From positions 1 through 64,000 of the forward strand of contig CAZHEV010000015.1 in assembly GCA_964531335.1 (NCBI GenBank): a DNA stretch of 64,000 bases, read 5' to 3'. The position numbers and the translations under genes were made by a program. Each line of letters starts with the position of its first letter. Positions within the stretch are counted from its first letter, which is position 1. Below are positions 29,948 through 38,339 of this stretch, piece after piece. The notes under the pieces are model-generated. The model saw only the letters and a list, made by a program, of their open reading frames with translations, was not told the origin of the DNA and searched no databases. The DNA comes from CAZHEV01 sp964531335 [NCBI: uncultured bacterium]. Lineage in GTDB: Bacteria; Eisenbacteria; RBG-16-71-46; CAZHEV01.

Positions 29948-30376
29948 ATGCAGAACAAGGTCCTTCTCGTTGACGACGAGGTGGAGTTCACCGAAGCTCT
30001 CGCGGAGAGGATGCAGGCCCGGGGCCTCGAGGTCGAAACCTGCGACAGCGGTCAGTCGGCCCTTGATACCGCCAGGCAGAAGGACTTCCACGCCATAGTC
30101 CTGGACCTGGCAATGCCGGGGATGGACGGGATCGAGACGCTGAAACGACTGCGCGCGGAGCATCCCGACATCCAGATCATTGTGCTCACCGGCCACGCGA
30201 CCGTGGAGAAGACGGTGGAGGCCATGAAGCTCGGAGCCCTGGACTTTCTCGAAAAGCCCGCCGACATAAAGGACATCATGGAGAAGATCGAGCAGGCCAA
30301 AGGCAAGAAGTCGATCCTCATGACCGAGGAGTACGAGAAGAAAATGAAGGACATCATGAACAAGAAAGGCTGGTAG
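29948..30376 (+). CDS. Single-domain response regulator
   Basis: A 142-residue receiver protein: acidic pair in LLVDDEVEF, phosphoacceptor Asp in VLDLAMPGMDG, Thr in VLTGHATVE and Lys in FLEKPADI. A basic, helical C-terminal extension of ~25 residues (KKSILMTEEYEKKMKDIMNKKGW) follows the fold. AGGAGGTG precedes the start. It immediately precedes the SulP transporter gene, so the relay may modulate anion uptake directly or report on it. Confidence 0.92.
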   Translation: MQNKVLLVDDEVEFTEALAERMQARGLEVETCDSGQSALDTARQKDFHAIVLDLAMPGMDGIETLKRLRAEHPDIQIIVLTGHATVEKTVEAMKLGALDFLEKPADIKDIMEKIEQAKGKKSILMTEEYEKKMKDIMNKKGW

Positions 30377-30459
30377 TCGCTCAGCCTTTGCGAGAGGGGG
30401 CGCGGCACGCGCGGTTCCGGTCGCGCGAGGCGCGGCCCTTGACGCAAGAGACGGAGTAA

Positions 30460-32676
30460 ATGACGGCGCTTACGAAGGTACTGCCTTTTCTCGGGTGGTT
30501 TAAGGGCTACGGGCCCAGCCACCTGCGGGTCGATCTCATAAGTGGTATAACCGTGGCCCTGGTGCTGATCCCCCAGTCCATGGCCTACGCGCAGCTTGCG
30601 GGCCTTCCGGTTTATTACGGGCTCTACGCCTCCTTCCTGCCGCCCATGCTCGCGGCGCTCTTCGGCTCGAGCAGGCAGCTTGCGACGGGCCCCGTGGCCG
30701 TAGTATCGCTGATGAGCGCCGCCGCCCTGGAGCCGCTTGCGACCAGCGGCAGCCAGGAGTACGTGGCCTATGCGATAATCCTCGCCCTTCTCATAGGCGC
30801 CTTCCAGCTCGCGCTCGGGGTGCTGCGCCTGGGACTGGTCGTCAACTTCCTGTCGCACCCCGTCATCAACGGCTTCACCAACGCGGCCGCCATTATCATC
30901 GCCTCCTCGCAGCTCTCCAAGTTGTTCGGGGTAATGGCGCGAAAGGGTGAGCACCACTACGAAACCGTGCTGAACGTCGTCGTGGATGCCGCGAATTTCA
31001 CTCACTGGCCCACGGTCGCCATGGCGGTCCTTTCCTTCGCCACCATGATCATACTGAAGCGCGTCAACAGGCAGATCCCCAATGTGCTGGTGGCGGTCCT
31101 GATCACCACGGCCCTCTCGTGGGCGATAGGCTTCCAGCAGGACAAAACCGCGGACATCTCGCGGCTCGCTTCTTCCGAGGTCAGGGAGATGGTGAGGACG
31201 TACAACCATCTCGTAGAGAGAAGGACCGAGGTGGAGGCGCTGCGCTCAAAGCTCAACAAGCAGGGCCAGGAGGTCGAGGGCGCTCCCGAGAGCGCCTGCG
31301 TCGCCTGCCATCCCGGCGGGGAGATAACGTTCGCGAGGCCCATCGAGGAGATGGGCGAGGTGCGGGTATCCCCCGAGAGGGCGATGGCACTGCATCATTC
31401 GGCGGGGCTGATCGACCGCTATATCAAAACGCTGAAAGAGGAGAGCCAGGAGTACTCCGACTCGCTGAAAAGGCTGAAGCTCGTCAGGTCCGTGTCACAG
31501 GAGGGCCAAGAGCTTTTCCACCCGTACGGGGAGGTCCCCGAGGACGTCGCGGCCGAGCGCGGGATCTGGCGCATCAAGGTGCCCAACAAGGTGATTCCAG
31601 TGGACGAGATAACCCTCATGGGCGGTGGCGCGGTCGTCGGTGTCATCCCCGAGGGTCTGCCCGCAATAAGGGCGCCGAAGTTCGACTTCAACGTGGCGAG
31701 CCAGCTATTCATCATGGCGGCGGTCATCTCCCTGCTGGGGTTCATGGAGGCGATCTCGATCGCGAAGGCCATGGCCGCGCGGACGCACCAGCGGCTCGAT
31801 CCGAACCAGGAGCTAATCGGCCAGGGCCTGGGCAACATAGCCGGCTGCATGAGCCAGAGCTACGCGGTGTCCGGCTCTTTCTCCCGGTCCGCCGTGAACC
31901 TACAGGCGGGGGCGGTCTCCGGGCTGTCAAATGTCTTCTCCAGCATGGTGGTGGCCATAACCCTGCTGTTCTTCACCCCGCTGCTGTACCACCTGCCGCA
32001 GGCGGTTCTCGCCTCGATAATCATGATGGCCGTCGTGGGCCTTCTGAACGTGAAAGGTTTCGTCCACGCGTGGCAGGCGAACAGGTTCGACGGGATCACC
32101 TCGGTGGTCTGTTTCTTGACTACGCTCGCGCTGGCGCCGCACCTGGAGTGGGGGATCGCGATAGGGGTGGCCCTGTCCCTGGCGGCGTATCTCTATCGCA
32201 CCATGCGCCCGAACGTGGCCGAGCTGTCGCTTCACCAGGACGGGTCCCTGCGCGACGCCGAGAGGCACATGCTCGAGCAGTGCAGGCACATAGCGGCCAT
32301 ACGGTTCGACGGGCCCCTGAACTTCGCCAACACGAGCTATCTCGAGGACGAGGTGCTTTCCCGCGTGGCCGATATGCCCGACCTCAGGATAGTGCTCGTA
32401 GCCGCGCACGGGATAAACGAGATGGACGCGTCCGGAGAGGAGATGCTCTCCAATCTCGTCGCGAGGCTGAGGGCCGGCGGCTACGAGGTCGTCTTCAGCG
32501 GGCTCAAGGACAATGTGCTGGACGTGATGCACAGGACGCGGTTGTACGACAGGATAGGCGAAGAGAACATGTTCCCGACGCAGCTTATCGCGGTAAGGGC
32601 GATCCACGCCAGGGCCCACGCGGGCTCCAAGGAGAAGGAGTGCCCGCTGCTGAAGCCGATCCCGACCGGGTCGTGA
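30460..32676 (+). CDS. SulP family anion (sulfate) transporter with CxxCH-containing insertion
   Basis: A 738-residue inner-membrane transporter of the SulP/SLC26 family, a likely sulfate uptake route. The transport core includes ISGITVALVLIPQSMAYA and YGLYASFLPPML near the N-terminus and ends with a STAS domain (about 600-720, IRFDGPLNFANTSY). Between residue ~225 and ~390, just before the conserved VGVIPEGLP, lies a ~165-residue soluble insertion. It contains a coiled-coil-like stretch (VERRTEVEALRSKLNKQGQE), a heme-c type CVACH motif (280-284) and nearby His312/His313. In the SulP fold this loop should face the periplasm, where heme c is attached. Confidence 0.9.
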   Translation: MTALTKVLPFLGWFKGYGPSHLRVDLISGITVALVLIPQSMAYAQLAGLPVYYGLYASFLPPMLAALFGSSRQLATGPVAVVSLMSAAALEPLATSGSQEYVAYAIILALLIGAFQLALGVLRLGLVVNFLSHPVINGFTNAAAIIIASSQLSKLFGVMARKGEHHYETVLNVVVDAANFTHWPTVAMAVLSFATMIILKRVNRQIPNVLVAVLITTALSWAIGFQQDKTADISRLASSEVREMVRTYNHLVERRTEVEALRSKLNKQGQEVEGAPESACVACHPGGEITFARPIEEMGEVRVSPERAMALHHSAGLIDRYIKTLKEESQEYSDSLKRLKLVRSVSQEGQELFHPYGEVPEDVAAERGIWRIKVPNKVIPVDEITLMGGGAVVGVIPEGLPAIRAPKFDFNVASQLFIMAAVISLLGFMEAISIAKAMAARTHQRLDPNQELIGQGLGNIAGCMSQSYAVSGSFSRSAVNLQAGAVSGLSNVFSSMVVAITLLFFTPLLYHLPQAVLASIIMMAVVGLLNVKGFVHAWQANRFDGITSVVCFLTTLALAPHLEWGIAIGVALSLAAYLYRTMRPNVAELSLHQDGSLRDAERHMLEQCRHIAAIRFDGPLNFANTSYLEDEVLSRVADMPDLRIVLVAAHGINEMDASGEEMLSNLVARLRAGGYEVVFSGLKDNVLDVMHRTRLYDRIGEENMFPTQLIAVRAIHARAHAGSKEKECPLLKPIPTGS

Positions 32677-32942
32677 CAGGCCCGGACCCCGCCCCGGTCC
32701 GCCCGCGAGCGGCGCGGGGCCTTTGCGGTGGCGGGCCACGGACGCCGTTAGCCCGGCCCGCACAGGCGCTTTGCGGCCGCTTCAAGAGCCGCGCCGGTCG
32801 CGCCCGTTGCCACAGCCCGTTGCGAATATTTCTTGTCCGGGCATTCCCGGAGGAGTACAATACGCATAGAGAATATCTTGGCCTTCAATAGGGCTTGACA
32901 GGGGGCGGCGGGTGGAGGCCCGCCTTGCGGGGAGGAGATCGA

Positions 32943-33179
32943 ATGGCTGTAACCATCGAACAGCTGGCCGATGAAATGTACGGGATCGTCAAAGAGTATA
33001 CGGGCAGGAAGCAGTACACGGCGCGCGAGCTCACCAAGGAGATGCAGCAAAAGTACGGCGCAGAGGCCGACAGAGCTACGTGCAAAAAGGCCATCAAGCA
33101 CCTGATTGATAGCGGCAAATGCGTCTACACGTACAAGGGAAGCAGTTACGTGGAGCTTGCCGGCAGGGACCAGAACTAG
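32943..33179 (+). CDS. Small winged-helix-like protein, DsrD-sized
   Basis: A 78-residue protein with a predicted helix-turn-helix/wing layout: helix LADEMYGIVKEYTG, ARELTKEMQQKYG, a helix ATCKKAIKHLIDSG and a beta wing CVYTYKGSSYVEL. The size and order recall DsrD of sulfate reducers, a winged-helix protein that activates sulfite reductase, though sequence identity is not obvious. The ATG at 32943 is chosen because GGGGAGGAG stands just upstream. It sits between SulP and the DsrL-like gene, so a sulfur-metabolism role is likely by context. It could equally be a small DNA-binding regulator. Confidence 0.65.
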   Translation: MAVTIEQLADEMYGIVKEYTGRKQYTARELTKEMQQKYGAEADRATCKKAIKHLIDSGKCVYTYKGSSYVELAGRDQN

Positions 33180-33259
33180 TTTTAGGATCAAACGTTTAGC
33201 AGACGCCGCTCGCGGGGCGCGGGGAGCCGGTCTTGTCTGTGGCGGCGCGTGTGGGGTGG

Positions 33260-33317
33260 GACGGAGCGCGGCGCGCCTGTCCGACGTAGCTACCGGACAG
33301 GTGCATCGCTCTCCGTC
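33260..33317 (+). promoter_or_regulatory. Structured leader upstream of the DsrL-like gene
   Basis: A compound hairpin. The inner stem CCTGTCCG (33276-33283) pairs with CGGACAGG (33294-33301), and the outer stem GACGGAGCG (33260-33268) pairs with CGCTCTCCGTC (33307-33317) with a two-base bulge. It ends about 30 bases before the start codon and has no T-tract, so a leader or regulatory fold is likelier than a terminator. Confidence 0.4.
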
Positions 33318-33347
33318 CTGTGCGGTCTTAAGTAGAGGGGTTGAACA

Positions 33348-35033
33348 ATGGCTGTAAAGGTAAAGAAAAAGAAAAAGACGACTTTTGGCATGAGGGGTGG
33401 CGGCGGCGCGCCTCACGGCGGGTCCGGCAAGAAGCCCTATGGCATCATGAAGATCGCCCCCTGCCATGCCCACTGTCCGGCCGGCAACAGAGTCCGTGAT
33501 TTCGTGATGGCTCTCGGAAGGGCCGAGAAGCTCGGAAAGACCCAGGATCAGGCGCTGGAAGAGGCCTTCTACATCTATACGGACGTCAATCCCTTCCCCG
33601 CCACGATGGGCAGGATCTGCCCGCATCCGTGCGAGGGGGGTTGCAACCGGGCCGAGCTTGACAGCGGCGTCAACACCAATCAGATAGAGCGCGCGGTCGG
33701 CGACTTCGGTCTCGAGAAGAACCTTCCTTTGAAGAAAGTGGTCGACGAGGACCGCTCGGAGAAGGTTGCCGTGGTAGGCGCCGGTCCGGCCGGGATGACC
33801 GCCGCGTACCACCTGGCGAGAAACGGCTACAAAGTGACCATCTACGAGGCGGCCGACAAGCCGGGCGGCATGCTCCTGTGGGGTATACCTCGATACAGGC
33901 TGCCCGATGACGTCTTGCAAAAAGAGATCCAAAGGATTCTCGATCTCGGCGTTGAGCTGAAGCTCAACACCCGTATCGGGTCCGACATAGAACTGGAGAA
34001 GTTGCAGAGCGATTACGACGCCGTGTTTCTCGCCATTGGCGCCCACAGGGGCAAGAAGCTCAGGGTGGAAGGCGAGGACGCTGACAACGTGTTCTCGGGC
34101 GTCGAGTTCCTCAGCCGCGTCCATCACGGCGAGATGGTCGACGTAGGCGACAATGTAATAGTGGTGGGGGGCGGCGACACCGCCATCGACGCCGCGCGCA
34201 TCTGTCGCAGGCTCGGTGCGGACACCACTATAGTATACCGGCGCACGATCAAGGAGATGCCCGCGATCGAGGACGAGATAACCGAGGCGCAGAACGAGGG
34301 CATCAAGCTCGAGTACCTGGTCGCTCCCATCGGTTTCAAGAAGGAGAACAACCATATCACCCACATGCAGTGCCGGAGGATGGAGCTGGGCGAGCCGGAC
34401 GAGTCCGGGCGCCGGCGCCCCGTCCCCATCGAGGGCTCCGAGTTCGAGATCCCCGCGAGCACCGTTATCGCGGCGATCAGTCAGGAGCCGGACTTCAAGG
34501 GGTTCGAGAACCTGGTCGAGGGCCGTGACTGGTTCAAGATCGACGAGCACGGCGAGCTGAAAAAGGGCGACGGCAACTTCTTCGCGGGCGGCGACGCGGT
34601 CGACCTGGCGCTGGCCACGACGGCCATAGGCCACGGGCGGCTTGCGGCGCAGGCCATAGACTTCAAGATGAGGGGCCTGGAGATGCCGAAGCCGGAGGAT
34701 ATCCCGGTCATCGACTCCAAGAAGGTCAGGTTCGACTTCTTCGAGAAGCTAGAAAGGCACGAGCAGGAAACCTTGCCCGTCGAGGAGCGTCTCGCCGATA
34801 TGTTGGCCGAGGTCAACAAGGGGCTTTCCCGCGAAGAGGCATTCGAGGAGGCCAAGCGCTGCATGAGCTGCGGTTACTGCTTCGGCTGCGAGCAGTGCTG
34901 GATAATGTGCCAGGAGCACGCTGTGATCAAGCCGAGCGAGAAGGGCCAGGCGTACACGTTCGATCTGAGCAAGTGCAACGGATGCGACAAGTGTGCAGAG
35001 GTGTGTCCGTGCGGGTACATCGAGATGCGATAA
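33348..35033 (+). CDS. dsrL: GltD/DsrL-like NAD(P)H:Fe-S flavoprotein oxidoreductase
   Basis: A 561-residue cytoplasmic iron-sulfur flavoprotein. A basic leader comes first, then an N-terminal Fe-S domain (PCHAHCPAGNRV, CPHPCEGGCNR). The FAD site is VVGAGPAGMTAAYHLA (about 142-157) and the NAD(P)H site is VVVGGGDTAIDAARI (about 271). The C-terminus is a two-cluster ferredoxin domain with CMSCGYCFGCEQCWIMC (from ~504) and CNGCDKCAEVCPCG. This architecture fits the DsrL/GltD group that links NAD(P)H to sulfite-reductase metabolism. The neighbours SulP, DsrN and DsrC support a sulfur role. The dsrL label is inferred, because generic GltD-like oxidoreductases share the fold. Confidence 0.7.
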   Translation: MAVKVKKKKKTTFGMRGGGGAPHGGSGKKPYGIMKIAPCHAHCPAGNRVRDFVMALGRAEKLGKTQDQALEEAFYIYTDVNPFPATMGRICPHPCEGGCNRAELDSGVNTNQIERAVGDFGLEKNLPLKKVVDEDRSEKVAVVGAGPAGMTAAYHLARNGYKVTIYEAADKPGGMLLWGIPRYRLPDDVLQKEIQRILDLGVELKLNTRIGSDIELEKLQSDYDAVFLAIGAHRGKKLRVEGEDADNVFSGVEFLSRVHHGEMVDVGDNVIVVGGGDTAIDAARICRRLGADTTIVYRRTIKEMPAIEDEITEAQNEGIKLEYLVAPIGFKKENNHITHMQCRRMELGEPDESGRRRPVPIEGSEFEIPASTVIAAISQEPDFKGFENLVEGRDWFKIDEHGELKKGDGNFFAGGDAVDLALATTAIGHGRLAAQAIDFKMRGLEMPKPEDIPVIDSKKVRFDFFEKLERHEQETLPVEERLADMLAEVNKGLSREEAFEEAKRCMSCGYCFGCEQCWIMCQEHAVIKPSEKGQAYTFDLSKCNGCDKCAEVCPCGYIEMR

Positions 35034-35056
35034 GGTTGAGATCCCAAGTGAAAATA

Positions 35057-35097
35057 GACGGCCGGCGCGCTGTTGGAGCGCGGCGGCCGTCTTTATT
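35057..35097 (+). terminator. Rho-independent terminator after the DsrL-like gene
   Basis: GACGGCCGGCGCGC and GCGCGGCGGCCGTC pair with one mismatch around TGTTGGA and are followed by TTTATT. It lies 23 bases after the stop codon, before the dsrN start, and separates the two units. Confidence 0.75.
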
Positions 35098-35160
35098 GGT
35101 AAAGGCTTAGAGCGGGACTTTACAGGACTTGCGCACTTAGATGGCGCGGAAAGGGCGAAT

Positions 35161-36669
35161 ATGTCTCCGGGCGGCGATGAGACTTCTATTGCAATACCCA
35201 GGGTCCTTCTGGCCGGCCTTCGCGGAAGCGGCGGAAAGACACTGCTGTCCCTTGGAGTAACCGCGGCTCTTCGGGGCCGTGGACGCTCCATTGCTCCTTA
35301 CAAGAAAGGCGCGGACTACATCGACTCCGCTTGGCTCTCCGCCGCGGCCGGGCGCGCCTGTCGCAACCTGGACCTGTATATGGTGGAGAAGGAGGAGGTT
35401 TTTCGCTCCTTCGTCCGCACCGCCCCCGCCGGAGACCTCGCCGTAATCGAAGGAAACCGCGGGCTCTACGACGGCATGAACGTGGAGGGCACCTACAGTT
35501 CCGCTGAGGTGGCGAAGCTGCTCCGCTCGCCCGTGGTGCTTGTATGCGATTGCACGAAGACCACTCGTACGCTCGCCGCGCTCGTGCTGGGATGCATGAA
35601 GTTCGATCCCGGGGTGGACATAAAGGGCGTGATCCTCAACAAGGTGGGCAGCCCGAGGCAGGAAAAGGTGATCCGCGAGGCCGTGAGGTCATACTGCGAT
35701 CTGCCCGTGCTGGGCGCCGTTCCCAGGCTTTCCGTCGATCCGTTCTCCGAGAGGCACCTGGGGCTGGTCCCGCCTCAGGAGCACAAGGGCGTGCCCGAGG
35801 CGATCCGGGCCGCCGCCGAGGTTGCTGAAGAGCACGTCGACCTCGACGTGCTGGTCGAGATCGCTGAGGCCGCGCCGCCTCTGGAGGCCCCGGCGGACGC
35901 CCTGGAGGGCGGGGCCTCGGCCTCCGGCGAGCCGGCCGGGAAGGACACGGCCGTCGGTGCCCGGACCGAAGAGTCCCCGGCCGCGAGTGGCAGGAGCGCC
36001 CGGACGGCATCGGGCGATCGCCCCAGGGTAGCCGTTTTCAGAGACGCGGCCTTTCAGTTCTACTATCCCGAAAACCTCGAGGCGCTCGAGCGCGAGGGCG
36101 CTGAGCTTGTCTTCTCGTCCCCCATGGGCGACAGGGGCCTGCCCAGGGCATGCGCCATCTACATAGGCGGTGGGTTTCCGGAAACACTGGCGAAGCAGCT
36201 TGTCGAGAACGAGCCTTTCAGGCGCGCGGTAGCGGCGGCCGTTGAGTCGGGGGTACCCGTCTACGCGGAGTGCGCCGGCGCGGTCTACCTGGGAGAGAGG
36301 CTCATAATGGACGGCGCCTCGTACCCGATGACCGGAGCCCTCCCCGTGGTCTTCGGCTTCGAAAGAAAGCCCAAAGGCCACGGCTACTCAACTTTGGAGG
36401 TCACAGGGTCCAATCCTTTCTACCGGACGGGATCGGAGATAAAGGGGCACGAGTTCCACTATTCGCACGTGCTCGACGTGGACGAGAAGAAGGTCTCCTT
36501 CGCGTTCAAAGTGCGCCGGGGGTTCGGGATCGACGGGGAACGGGACGGCATATGCCGGAAGAACGCGCTCGCCACCTACTGCCATATCCACGCGCTCGGC
36601 GTGAAGGGCTGGGCCAAAGCCCTGGTGCGAGCCGGCGTCGAGTGGGAGAAGAACAAGGACCGAGGCTGA
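35161..36669 (+). CDS. dsrN: Cobyrinate a,c-diamide synthase family / DsrN siroheme amidase
   Basis: A 502-residue ATP-dependent glutamine amidotransferase. The N-terminal CobB P-loop domain (AGLRGSGGKTLLSLG) and DxDxxxxS-type segment (VIEGNRGLYDGMN) are followed by a variable Ala/Gly/Glu linker (about 235-290). The triad-type GATase domain comes next, with nucleophile Cys in VYAECAGAVYLGE and a C-terminal CHIHALG. In sulfate reducers the CobB homologue beside dsr genes (DsrN) is thought to amidate siroheme for DsrAB; the dsrC and DsrL-like neighbours favour that over cobalamin synthesis. The ATG at 35161 follows a terminator, so longer upstream readings are excluded. Confidence 0.85.
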   Translation: MSPGGDETSIAIPRVLLAGLRGSGGKTLLSLGVTAALRGRGRSIAPYKKGADYIDSAWLSAAAGRACRNLDLYMVEKEEVFRSFVRTAPAGDLAVIEGNRGLYDGMNVEGTYSSAEVAKLLRSPVVLVCDCTKTTRTLAALVLGCMKFDPGVDIKGVILNKVGSPRQEKVIREAVRSYCDLPVLGAVPRLSVDPFSERHLGLVPPQEHKGVPEAIRAAAEVAEEHVDLDVLVEIAEAAPPLEAPADALEGGASASGEPAGKDTAVGARTEESPAASGRSARTASGDRPRVAVFRDAAFQFYYPENLEALEREGAELVFSSPMGDRGLPRACAIYIGGGFPETLAKQLVENEPFRRAVAAAVESGVPVYAECAGAVYLGERLIMDGASYPMTGALPVVFGFERKPKGHGYSTLEVTGSNPFYRTGSEIKGHEFHYSHVLDVDEKKVSFAFKVRRGFGIDGERDGICRKNALATYCHIHALGVKGWAKALVRAGVEWEKNKDRG

Positions 36670-36800
36670 CGGGGCCGGGGCTGAAGGCCCGGTGAGCCCG
36701 CGGCGAAGCGACCATCATGCGGCCGAGGCGAAAACGACTCTTCGGGCTCAGTGGTCCGTACTCGGCTACCGACGCCCGGCACTCGCGCTGACAAACGAAA

Positions 36801-36829
36801 GCCCCGCCGCGGCCGGTCCGCGGCGGGGC
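36801..36829 (-). terminator. Terminator between dsrN and dsrC (minus-strand dsrC)
   Basis: GCCCCGCCGCGG and CCGCGGCGGGGC form a perfect 12-bp stem with a five-base loop. On the minus strand it follows dsrC and is trailed by TTTCGTTTGT. It may also stop dsrN transcripts, but the plus strand has no T-tract. Confidence 0.7.
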
Positions 36830-36894
36830 CTTGACTTACAGGCCGGCGGGCCACGCGCGCCCGCCGGCTACGAGGCGAATCTCGACGTTGAATC

Positions 36895-37212
36895 TTATAC
36901 GCAGCCGGTGGGCTTGGGAAGCCCGGCGACCTTGCAGGCGCCCTTTGCCGGTCCGCTCGGGAACAGCTCGTAGATCCTCTTCAAAGGAAAGCCGGTCTGC
37001 TTGCAGAGCTTGCGAATCATCGGCGCCATGTTGAACTCGAGATAGTAATCTCGGAGGTAGTTGACAACCTTCCAGTGCTCGTCGGTCATCTCGGACACGC
37101 CTTCGGTCTCGGCAAGCGCCTTGGCGACCTCGTCATCCCACTTCTCCGGATCCTGAATGAACCCGTCCTCATCGATTTCCAGTGCCTTTCCACCTAGTTC
37201 AACTGTTGCCAT
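36895..37212 (-). CDS. dsrC: Dissimilatory sulfite reductase sulfur carrier DsrC
   Basis: A 105-residue sulfur-carrier protein that receives the sulfite-derived sulfur from DsrAB as a DsrC trisulfide. The family fold is evident (GFIQDPEKWDDEVA, LTDEHWKVVNYLRDYY-like helix, MIRKLCKQTGFPLKRIYELFP). The flexible C-terminal arm has both redox cysteines, Cys93 and the penultimate Cys104, eleven residues apart, so this is a true DsrC rather than a TusE or RspA variant. It is transcribed alone, away from rex, from a near-consensus promoter with a ~160-base leader. Confidence 0.95.
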   Translation of the reverse strand: MATVELGGKALEIDEDGFIQDPEKWDDEVAKALAETEGVSEMTDEHWKVVNYLRDYYLEFNMAPMIRKLCKQTGFPLKRIYELFPSGPAKGACKVAGLPKPTGCV

Positions 37213-37381
37213 AGCAGTAACTCCTTATTCCTGCGCGATCTTACGCACCCTAGACTCGGCGTACCCAGCGGCCACCCCTCAGCTCCGCGATTAGGCCCGC
37301 CCATCTTTGGCCGCGGCAACGCTTTACAGGGCCCCCATGAGCCCTGGCGCGCAATGCCGACAGTCATCACAAATCGTCCAT

Positions 37382-37409
37382 ATTTTAACAGAAACCAAGA
37401 TGCTGTCAA
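37382..37409 (-). promoter_or_regulatory. Promoter of dsrC
   Basis: On the minus strand a perfect TTGACA (37409-37404) and TAAAAT (37387-37382) are 16 bases apart, giving a start near 37375 and a long 5' leader before the dsrC ATG. It is one of the strongest promoter matches in the window, as fits an abundant protein. Confidence 0.7.
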
Positions 37410-37576
37410 CACCTCAACGAGGCCCGGGGGCGGCTGGGCGGTCTGTTCGAGCTAAGTGGCGTATTGATAACGCCTTGCTCCGAGCCGGCTCGGGAACGGA
37501 AATTCAGGCCCGCTGGAGGCCCCGCCCCCAGCCAAGGCGCCGGGAAAAAAGGGGTTAGAATTTTAGCGTTAAGTAC

Positions 37577-37606
37577 TTGACGACTTCGCAACGCCCGGGC
37601 TATTAT
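37577..37606 (+). promoter_or_regulatory. Promoter of the rex-apr-qmo-sat cluster
   Basis: TTGACG (37577-37582) and TATTAT (37601-37606) are spaced by 18 bases, about 40 bases before the rex ATG. The dsrC-rex intergenic region (37213-37646) otherwise shows no gene. I could not recognise a clear TTGTGAA-type Rex operator in it. Confidence 0.6.
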
Positions 37607-37646
37607 GTTCTTGCGTCCCGAAACTCCACAAAAGTGAGCGTGGGTT

Positions 37647-38339
37647 ATGGGCGGTGAGGCTTCAGTCCCCATTCCCGTCATTCGCCGTTTGTCTCATTAT
37701 CTGCAATACGTTCGGATGCAGATGGAAGAAGGACGGGAGTGGGTTTCATCACTTGAACTGGCGGATGCGCTTGAAGTAACCAGTTCAACGGTGCGACAAG
37801 ACCTTTCATGGCTCGACATCAGCGGGACGGCCAAACGAGGTTATAGGACCGACGATTTAGAGACTGCAATTGTCACCCTCGTCGGCAGGGAAAAAGGCAG
37901 CAACATAGTAATAGTAGGCGCCGGCAATCTTGGCCGGGCGCTGTCGTTGCACGCGGAGCTGCCCCGTCAAGGTTTCGAAGTATGCGGGTTGTTCGATTCC
38001 AGCCCCGACGTCGTTGGAACCAAGATCGGCAGGCTCACAGTGCAGCCGATGTCCAGACTGCCCCGGTTCGTGCGTCAGAAGAACATTGAGATCGGGGTGA
38101 TCGCGGTGCCTGCGAGATCGGCCCAGGAAGTCGCCGATCTACTTGTGGAAGCAGGAGTGTACGGCCTGTTGAACATGTCGTGCACTCATGTGCGAGCGCC
38201 GGAAGGTGTGTCGATAGTAGAAGCGCGTATGTTTTCGAGTCTGAGTCTTCTCTCGTACGCGGTAAAGGCGCGGAGGGGAAGCGGTCAGGGGAGAAAGGAG
38301 GCGGACCATGCCGAGCTACGTGATTCCGGACAAGTGTGA
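37647..38339 (+). CDS. rex: Redox-sensing transcriptional repressor Rex
   Basis: A 230-residue NADH/NAD+ sensing repressor. The N-terminal winged helix (SLELADALEVTSSTVRQDLSWL) recognises the operator. The Rossmann domain has VIVGAGNLGRALSLH and ends in the domain-swapped C-terminal helix (EARMFSSLSLLSYAVK). NADH binding releases DNA. In sulfate reducers Rex has been linked to control of sat, apr and qmo genes, and here it is physically first in that cluster. Its 3' end overlaps aprB by 32 bases, so the two are translationally linked. Confidence 0.93.
   Translation: MGGEASVPIPVIRRLSHYLQYVRMQMEEGREWVSSLELADALEVTSSTVRQDLSWLDISGTAKRGYRTDDLETAIVTLVGREKGSNIVIVGAGNLGRALSLHAELPRQGFEVCGLFDSSPDVVGTKIGRLTVQPMSRLPRFVRQKNIEIGVIAVPARSAQEVADLLVEAGVYGLLNMSCTHVRAPEGVSIVEARMFSSLSLLSYAVKARRGSGQGRKEADHAELRDSGQV

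Noticed and set aside
34993-35160. N-terminal extension of the CobB/DsrN gene
   Set aside because: It would run through the end of the DsrL-like gene and a terminator.
37213-37646. Rex operator upstream of rex or dsrC
   Set aside because: No TTGTGAA-N-TTCACAA type palindrome found; TTTGTGATGA is too partial.
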